64,000 nt of DNA, from assembly GCF_003054445.1 (NCBI RefSeq), contig NC_042509.1, forward strand, positions 1-64,000, given 5' to 3'. Numbering within the stretch: position 1 is the stretch's first letter; each line of letters begins with the position of its first letter. The DNA comes from Pichia kudriavzevii (taxonomy: Eukaryota > Ascomycota > Pichiomycetes > Pichiales > Pichiaceae). Shown here one piece after another: positions 59,763 to 64,000 of the stretch. The notes below the pieces were generated by a model that saw nothing but the letters and a program-made list of their open reading frames with translations, made no database searches and had not been told where the DNA came from. Made by a program: the position numbers and the translations under genes.

Positions 59763-59949
59763 ATTTTTGAGCTCACAAAATAAAATGTATAAATGTATTA
59801 TATACCGGTTATGTAAAATAATTTAGTATTGCTTCAACGATACGTGAAATTGGGATTTACGAGGCCGACAAAATTGCAGAAGTGAGAAAGCGTTCGAGTG
59901 AACAGATGGTTCTGTTTTGACACGTTCTTTCGAATATAAATCCAATTAT

Positions 59950-61278
59950 ATGGCTAGTCATGTATTGTTTACGTGGGATGAAAGAAGTTTCAAAAACAAA
60001 ACATCGGAGAAAGATGGTTTGTTGTATACAAGAATAGCAGTTAGTGAGAAAATCAAAATCAATAATGCCAATGATCCCTTATTACAACATCTGAAACATG
60101 AAACGATTTCAAATCATGGAAATACCCATTTTAAGGGTCTTACATACAGGTTGGATATATTGAGTATAAATGAAGTTAATTTTGAGCAGTATTCAAGTAC
60201 AATTACTGAGGGGAATTTAGAAAAAATAAATAACAATGGTCTCTTAAAAGACATGGGAATAGATAATCTTTATTTATGGGTATATGGGTTACTCGTTGAA
60301 GGAACATACAATAACGAGAAATTGTACAGATTTGAACTACTTGAGACTTTGGGTGAACTTAATTGGACAATAAAATACCTTTATGAAGGATTATTTAGAG
60401 CTGTCCTTAGCGTCAGGCTCGATAAATGTGGTGATGTTAATATGGATGAATACTTCCTTGAAGATCTACAAGAGTTGTACAGAAAAGACTTATTGAACCA
60501 ACAAAAAGAAAGGATATGGAATTCGGAACGGAGACATTTAATGGAACAAATTCATTTGTTAGAAAGTAGAACTGAAATTGACAAATTACGGGAAGATGTT
60601 CGTAATATGAGGAAATTACAGTTAGCATACTTTATACCACTAATAAACGAATATAACAATGAAATAAGACAATTGAAAAGACAATTAGATAGCAACAGTG
60701 ACAGCTTGTTTATAAATTCAAGAAAGAGATGCACAACCAGCAACACAAGTTTGAGTAAAGATGTTGAAGTAGTTGACGAAAAAAAGAGTTCCTCTGATTT
60801 TGATGGAAATGATCAAATATTCCTCCGGGATCGAGATAAACGGATGAAAATAATAAGCGTAGAAGATAAACACACTCAGCAAGCATTTGAGGGAGGAGAG
60901 TGTGGGGTAATCACTATAAAAGATGAGGAATACAGTAGGCGGGATAATAGGTCGCCAAAATATAATACAACATCCCGTAAGAGAATAGTTTCTCATGATT
61001 CAAATAGGAGCTCTACAGCGCCCCAACAGAGTATATCTATGGAGGTTGCAGAAACTCAAAGAGATTCTCCGGAAGAACCGCTGCCTTCTTTCGCCGTGCA
61101 AAATGTCATTGTATTAGACAGTTTAACACAGCCTAATGCACAACTTAACGAAAGGTCGGTTTTCTCAGACAAAGAGTTATCAAGTAGTAAACAGAGTCTG
61201 AAAACGGCAGCAACAGTTGTATCTGACGATGAAGGTACAGATATTTCTACTGATGATTCTACTGATATCTCTGAATGA
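59950..61278 (+). CDS. Possible Lif1/XRCC4-like protein
   Basis: From the methionine at 59950 (MASHVLFTWDERSF) the product is 442 residues; the frame opens 11 codons earlier. The first 160 or so residues read like alternating beta strands, as in an XRCC4 head domain. A long helical, coiled-coil-prone segment follows (about 165-245 with WNSERRHLMEQIHLLESRTE), then a disordered tail. The very end is acidic and Ser/Thr-rich (SDDEGTDISTDDSTDISE), with CK2-type sites like those Lif1 uses to bind the Xrs2 FHA domain. Lif1 (421 residues) partners DNA ligase IV in end joining. The family call is architectural only and weak. It lies 187 bp after KIC1. Confidence 0.8.
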   Translation: MASHVLFTWDERSFKNKTSEKDGLLYTRIAVSEKIKINNANDPLLQHLKHETISNHGNTHFKGLTYRLDILSINEVNFEQYSSTITEGNLEKINNNGLLKDMGIDNLYLWVYGLLVEGTYNNEKLYRFELLETLGELNWTIKYLYEGLFRAVLSVRLDKCGDVNMDEYFLEDLQELYRKDLLNQQKERIWNSERRHLMEQIHLLESRTEIDKLREDVRNMRKLQLAYFIPLINEYNNEIRQLKRQLDSNSDSLFINSRKRCTTSNTSLSKDVEVVDEKKSSSDFDGNDQIFLRDRDKRMKIISVEDKHTQQAFEGGECGVITIKDEEYSRRDNRSPKYNTTSRKRIVSHDSNRSSTAPQQSISMEVAETQRDSPEEPLPSFAVQNVIVLDSLTQPNAQLNERSVFSDKELSSSKQSLKTAATVVSDDEGTDISTDDSTDISE

Positions 61279-61309
61279 TGTATTTCCATCAGTCTGATAT
61301 AAATTAAAT

Positions 61310-62701
61310 CTATAAACTATTGGCATTGGTAGGAATCCAACGTTTGCTTGAGCAGTTTTTAAGAACGAACTGTATATTTGAGCCCTTCAGCAGCCCTGCC
61401 TTTTTATTCAATCTATTTATTGCTTTACCTTCTTTCAAATCAGTGATACTCAACCATGGTACCCTACATGTTTCAACTGAGAAAGGAGAGTATACATCAT
61501 CGGTGATTCTATTAATACTAGGTATTTCATCACACCTTGGGTGTAGAGTTGCTGTATTCCACAGCTTAAATCTTGTAACCGAAGCCAATCTTAAATTGTC
61601 AATCAATTCCTTGTCGATTTCTTTTAGTAACCCTCGGGATTCGAATTTACGTCTCAACTTACAGGTAAAACAATCATCAAAAAACATTTCTATGCTAGCT
61701 ACTTTCATACTTTCTGCTACAATTGAATATGTATCTATCAGGAGCTCATCAAAAATATCAATATCCTCCATAGTGATATCTCGGAAATATCCATGGATCT
61801 CATTAGACGTATATATTGCATACTGTAGCAAATATTTCGAGTTAACTCTTTCCTCCCTACACCTTTTAATTTGACCTGGGATGGTAACTGGGTGGTAGTC
61901 TCCTGGATCCTTAGTAGCAAGTTCAATATTTTCATGCATTGTCGGCAAAGCCTCTGAATGCAGTGAGAATGTTTCTAATGGAATGTCACAATGACAGCGG
62001 CATCTCGAATGTGGAATAGTGTAACTGTGTTTTGCAAGTCTGGATTGCAGCCTATCAATGAAACACGTGAATTTGGGCTTAATACTATACCCAATACAAA
62101 GTGGCGGGATCTTTAAATTTGAAGTTAATTGAGGTTTTCTTATTGGGGCCTTCTCGATTTCAAAGTAACAGTCTTTCTTTCCTTGGCAGAGGTTGCTAGT
62201 AAAGGATAATGGGTCATTTGGTCCCAGGTCAAATTGGCATACCAAAACTGAGGTTCTTCTGGAGCTTACAGGTGAGGTGGATTTTGAGTTCAGATTGTAT
62301 GTATTCATTCTCAACTCCCGAGAGAAGGAATAAACGGAATTCTTTCTTTGTAAATACCTAAGTGAAGAATTCCTTCGCATGGTGTATGCAGACTTCAAAG
62401 AAGGGGAAACAGTGAAGATACTGTTAGGCGACACCGAGGAAGTTGATAAGTGTGAATGCGAAGAGGTTCGGTTTTCTTCCAAAGTGGAGAAGGAGATATC
62501 CAGTTCTCCAGCAAAACACAATTGGGGATTATTATCAAATTGGATGGAAGTTGGACCGTTCAAGTTCTTGCTCTTGAATCCATTATTCAAGATTTGCAGG
62601 TCCTTTACAACACAGTATGATTTATTTCTCTGTGGGGGAACGTGAACTGAGAGGCAAGAAACCGAAGTGCATGGCGATACTTGTGATATGGCATTATTCA
62701 T
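61310..62701 (-). CDS. Unrecognised fungal protein
   Basis: The 463-residue product has a Ser/Asn-rich first half with many R-x-x-S type phosphorylation motifs (RRNSS, RKNSVYS, SRRTS). A more globular second half follows with two cysteine-rich patches (SRCRCHCDIP near 235 and FDDCFTCKLRRKF near 347) and the conserved-looking stretch LLQYAIYTSNEIHGYFRDIT. Nothing matches a family I know. The cysteines could bind zinc but are not in a standard spacing. It converges with the preceding gene, only 31 bp apart, and shares a 264-bp promoter with the following kinase gene. Confidence 0.75.
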   Translation of the reverse strand: MNNAISQVSPCTSVSCLSVHVPPQRNKSYCVVKDLQILNNGFKSKNLNGPTSIQFDNNPQLCFAGELDISFSTLEENRTSSHSHLSTSSVSPNSIFTVSPSLKSAYTMRRNSSLRYLQRKNSVYSFSRELRMNTYNLNSKSTSPVSSRRTSVLVCQFDLGPNDPLSFTSNLCQGKKDCYFEIEKAPIRKPQLTSNLKIPPLCIGYSIKPKFTCFIDRLQSRLAKHSYTIPHSRCRCHCDIPLETFSLHSEALPTMHENIELATKDPGDYHPVTIPGQIKRCREERVNSKYLLQYAIYTSNEIHGYFRDITMEDIDIFDELLIDTYSIVAESMKVASIEMFFDDCFTCKLRRKFESRGLLKEIDKELIDNLRLASVTRFKLWNTATLHPRCDEIPSINRITDDVYSPFSVETCRVPWLSITDLKEGKAINRLNKKAGLLKGSNIQFVLKNCSSKRWIPTNANSL

Positions 62702-62965
62702 ACCAGTCTACCAGTTGACAAGATTTTCTATACTGATGGGAGTCGGTAACAGACGACTTGTATTTCAAAAGAACAACTTCCTTCACATATGGATAACCTG
62801 ATAAGGATGTGAAATCCGAGAAATAAAAATGATTTCTCCTTAGAGCCGATAAGAAAAACGGGAAAAAGTCAACAATCGGCGCTAATTCTTTCTGAATCTA
62901 TCAAACTTTTCGAAAAATAAACGGTTGGGGCCGACGGAAAAGACAAATACCGTTTTAAAGTAAGC

Positions 62966-63967
62966 ATGGATTGGGCACGACGGGTGTTGGGGAGACCCAA
63001 TAAGGATGGTGGTGATGGTAGGAGGAGAAACAGCCTTCGAAAGTTTCCTGAGCGGCAATATGGGGTGCAAAGACGAATTTTAGGACAAGGTTCATCTTGC
63101 AAAGTGTTTCTCTATGAAAAATGCGGTGAAAAATCACTTTTTGCTGTGAAAACATTTACAAGAAGCGATTTAAAGGATGAAGATCAGATAAGAATGATAG
63201 AGAAAGAACTATTAATCCACCGTCTTGCATCCCATGAGAAATACACTGTTAAGTTGATTGATGCTTTCACCGTTAAAAAGAAGATGGACTTCTTTATTGT
63301 CCTCGAATACATGCCTTGTTCCCTGGCTGATTTGTACAACACATACAAAGCCCTCCTGCCACAAACAGATAGGCTCTGTTACTTCAAGCAGATTGTGGAA
63401 GGTGTAATGTATCTTCAATCCAAAGACATTGCACATCGAGACATCAAACTGGAAAACTGCTGCATCGACACTCGGGGTAATATCAAAATCATTGACTTTG
63501 GATCCTCAACACTGGGGAATCTTGGTTATGGAATGGCTGGGTCACCCATTTATTGTGCTCCTGAAATCCAAAACTCCCTGAGCTATAATTCTTTTGTTAG
63601 TGATGTTTGGTCTTTGGGGATCATTCTCGTCAATCTCTTTTACGTCTCCACGACAAAATGGAAAACGGCGCATCGTAACGATCGATTTTATGTTGTTTAT
63701 CTGAAGGAGCCCATTATGAAAAATGTGGTCAATTCTTTGGCTGGAGATCTTTCTTCAGAATTTGTCTCTTTACAGCCTGCTGTGGATGATATCATTCTTA
63801 AATTACTAACAGTGGATGTTACCCACAGAATTACCTTACAACAATTAACTCAAAACGAACTCTGGTTTAACGAGATTTCCTGTTGTACGGACACGAATCA
63901 TGAAAATGGATCCCCTCCCTTGATCCATTCTCATAGCTTGTTCCTTAATCGGTTGTCATCCCTCTAA
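62966..63967 (+). CDS. Short NPR/HAL5-type protein kinase
   Basis: The 333-residue protein is almost all kinase domain: glycine loop GQGSSCKVF at 40-48, lysine K62 (FAVKTF), HRD at 157-159 within AHRDIKLENC, DFG at 177-179 and GSPIYCAPEI in the activation segment. The A-H-R-D-I-K-L-E-N-C wording and the DVWSLGIILVNLFY then TTKWKTA pattern resemble the fungal-specific NPR1/HAL5 family, which regulates plasma-membrane transporters. Members such as Hal5 and Npr1 have long N-terminal regions, while this one has only about 35 residues before the kinase. It might be a distinct short subgroup. A basic N-tail (GRPNKDGGDGRRRN) precedes the domain. Confidence 0.85.
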   Translation: MDWARRVLGRPNKDGGDGRRRNSLRKFPERQYGVQRRILGQGSSCKVFLYEKCGEKSLFAVKTFTRSDLKDEDQIRMIEKELLIHRLASHEKYTVKLIDAFTVKKKMDFFIVLEYMPCSLADLYNTYKALLPQTDRLCYFKQIVEGVMYLQSKDIAHRDIKLENCCIDTRGNIKIIDFGSSTLGNLGYGMAGSPIYCAPEIQNSLSYNSFVSDVWSLGIILVNLFYVSTTKWKTAHRNDRFYVVYLKEPIMKNVVNSLAGDLSSEFVSLQPAVDDIILKLLTVDVTHRITLQQLTQNELWFNEISCCTDTNHENGSPPLIHSHSLFLNRLSSL

Positions 63968-64000
63968 TTCTATTATCATGTTCACATGCTGGTGGGATGG

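Overview
The window is the left end of a yeast chromosome. It opens with about 570 bp of a perfect 28-bp tandem repeat whose C-rich strand reads 5'->3' into the window. This is what a left telomere should look like, and the complementary strand carries the GGTGT core shared by many budding-yeast telomere repeats. About 2.1 kb of gene-poor subtelomere follows, and then a dense, nearly intron-free housekeeping region runs to the right edge. Three things point to a Pichiaceae yeast (Pichia/Issatchenkia type) rather than Saccharomyces or the CUG-Ser Candida clade: a nuclear gene for a complex I subunit (NDUFB8 family), CTG codons at conserved leucine positions of chitin synthase (35725-35727 and 35977-35979), and the AT-rich compact layout. 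The genus is an inference; no database was consulted.

Layout. 1-2710: telomere and subtelomere. 2711-10101: MGR3, HFD1 and SWR1. 10483-10953: the complex I subunit. 11229-15577: two near-identical tandem general amino-acid permeases, each with its own promoter. 16377-25373: AIM9, HOP1, a divergent CLC chloride transporter (GEF1-like), an AIM34-like SAP protein and GSH2. 25374-27191: a long gene-free interval. 27192-40026: NUP157/170, WSS1, FSF1, a class I/II chitin synthase, an unrecognised mitochondrial membrane protein and importin-alpha SRP1. 40604-41215: a small GPI cell-wall protein built from six 22-residue repeats. 42197-53693: an acidic zinc-cluster nuclear protein, a degenerate multicopper-oxidase-like membrane protein, a Pom1/DYRK2-type kinase, two unrecognised genes whose longest frames overlap, and BOR1. 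53930-63967: MRM1, MRP51, KIC1, a possible LIF1/XRCC4-like protein, an unrecognised protein and a short NPR/HAL5-type kinase.

There is no operon-like organisation. Several genes serve mitochondria (MGR3, NDUFB8, AIM9, AIM34-like, FSF1, MRM1, MRP51), others chromatin, meiosis and DNA repair (SWR1, HOP1, WSS1, possibly LIF1), and others membrane transport (GAP pair, CLC, BOR1). The parts most worth a second look are the 28-bp telomere, the mosaic GAP duplication, the KFGRF-NNTHHE repeat protein, and the oxidase-like protein that has lost its copper ligands. I found no convincing tRNA, rRNA, CRISPR array or intact mobile element.
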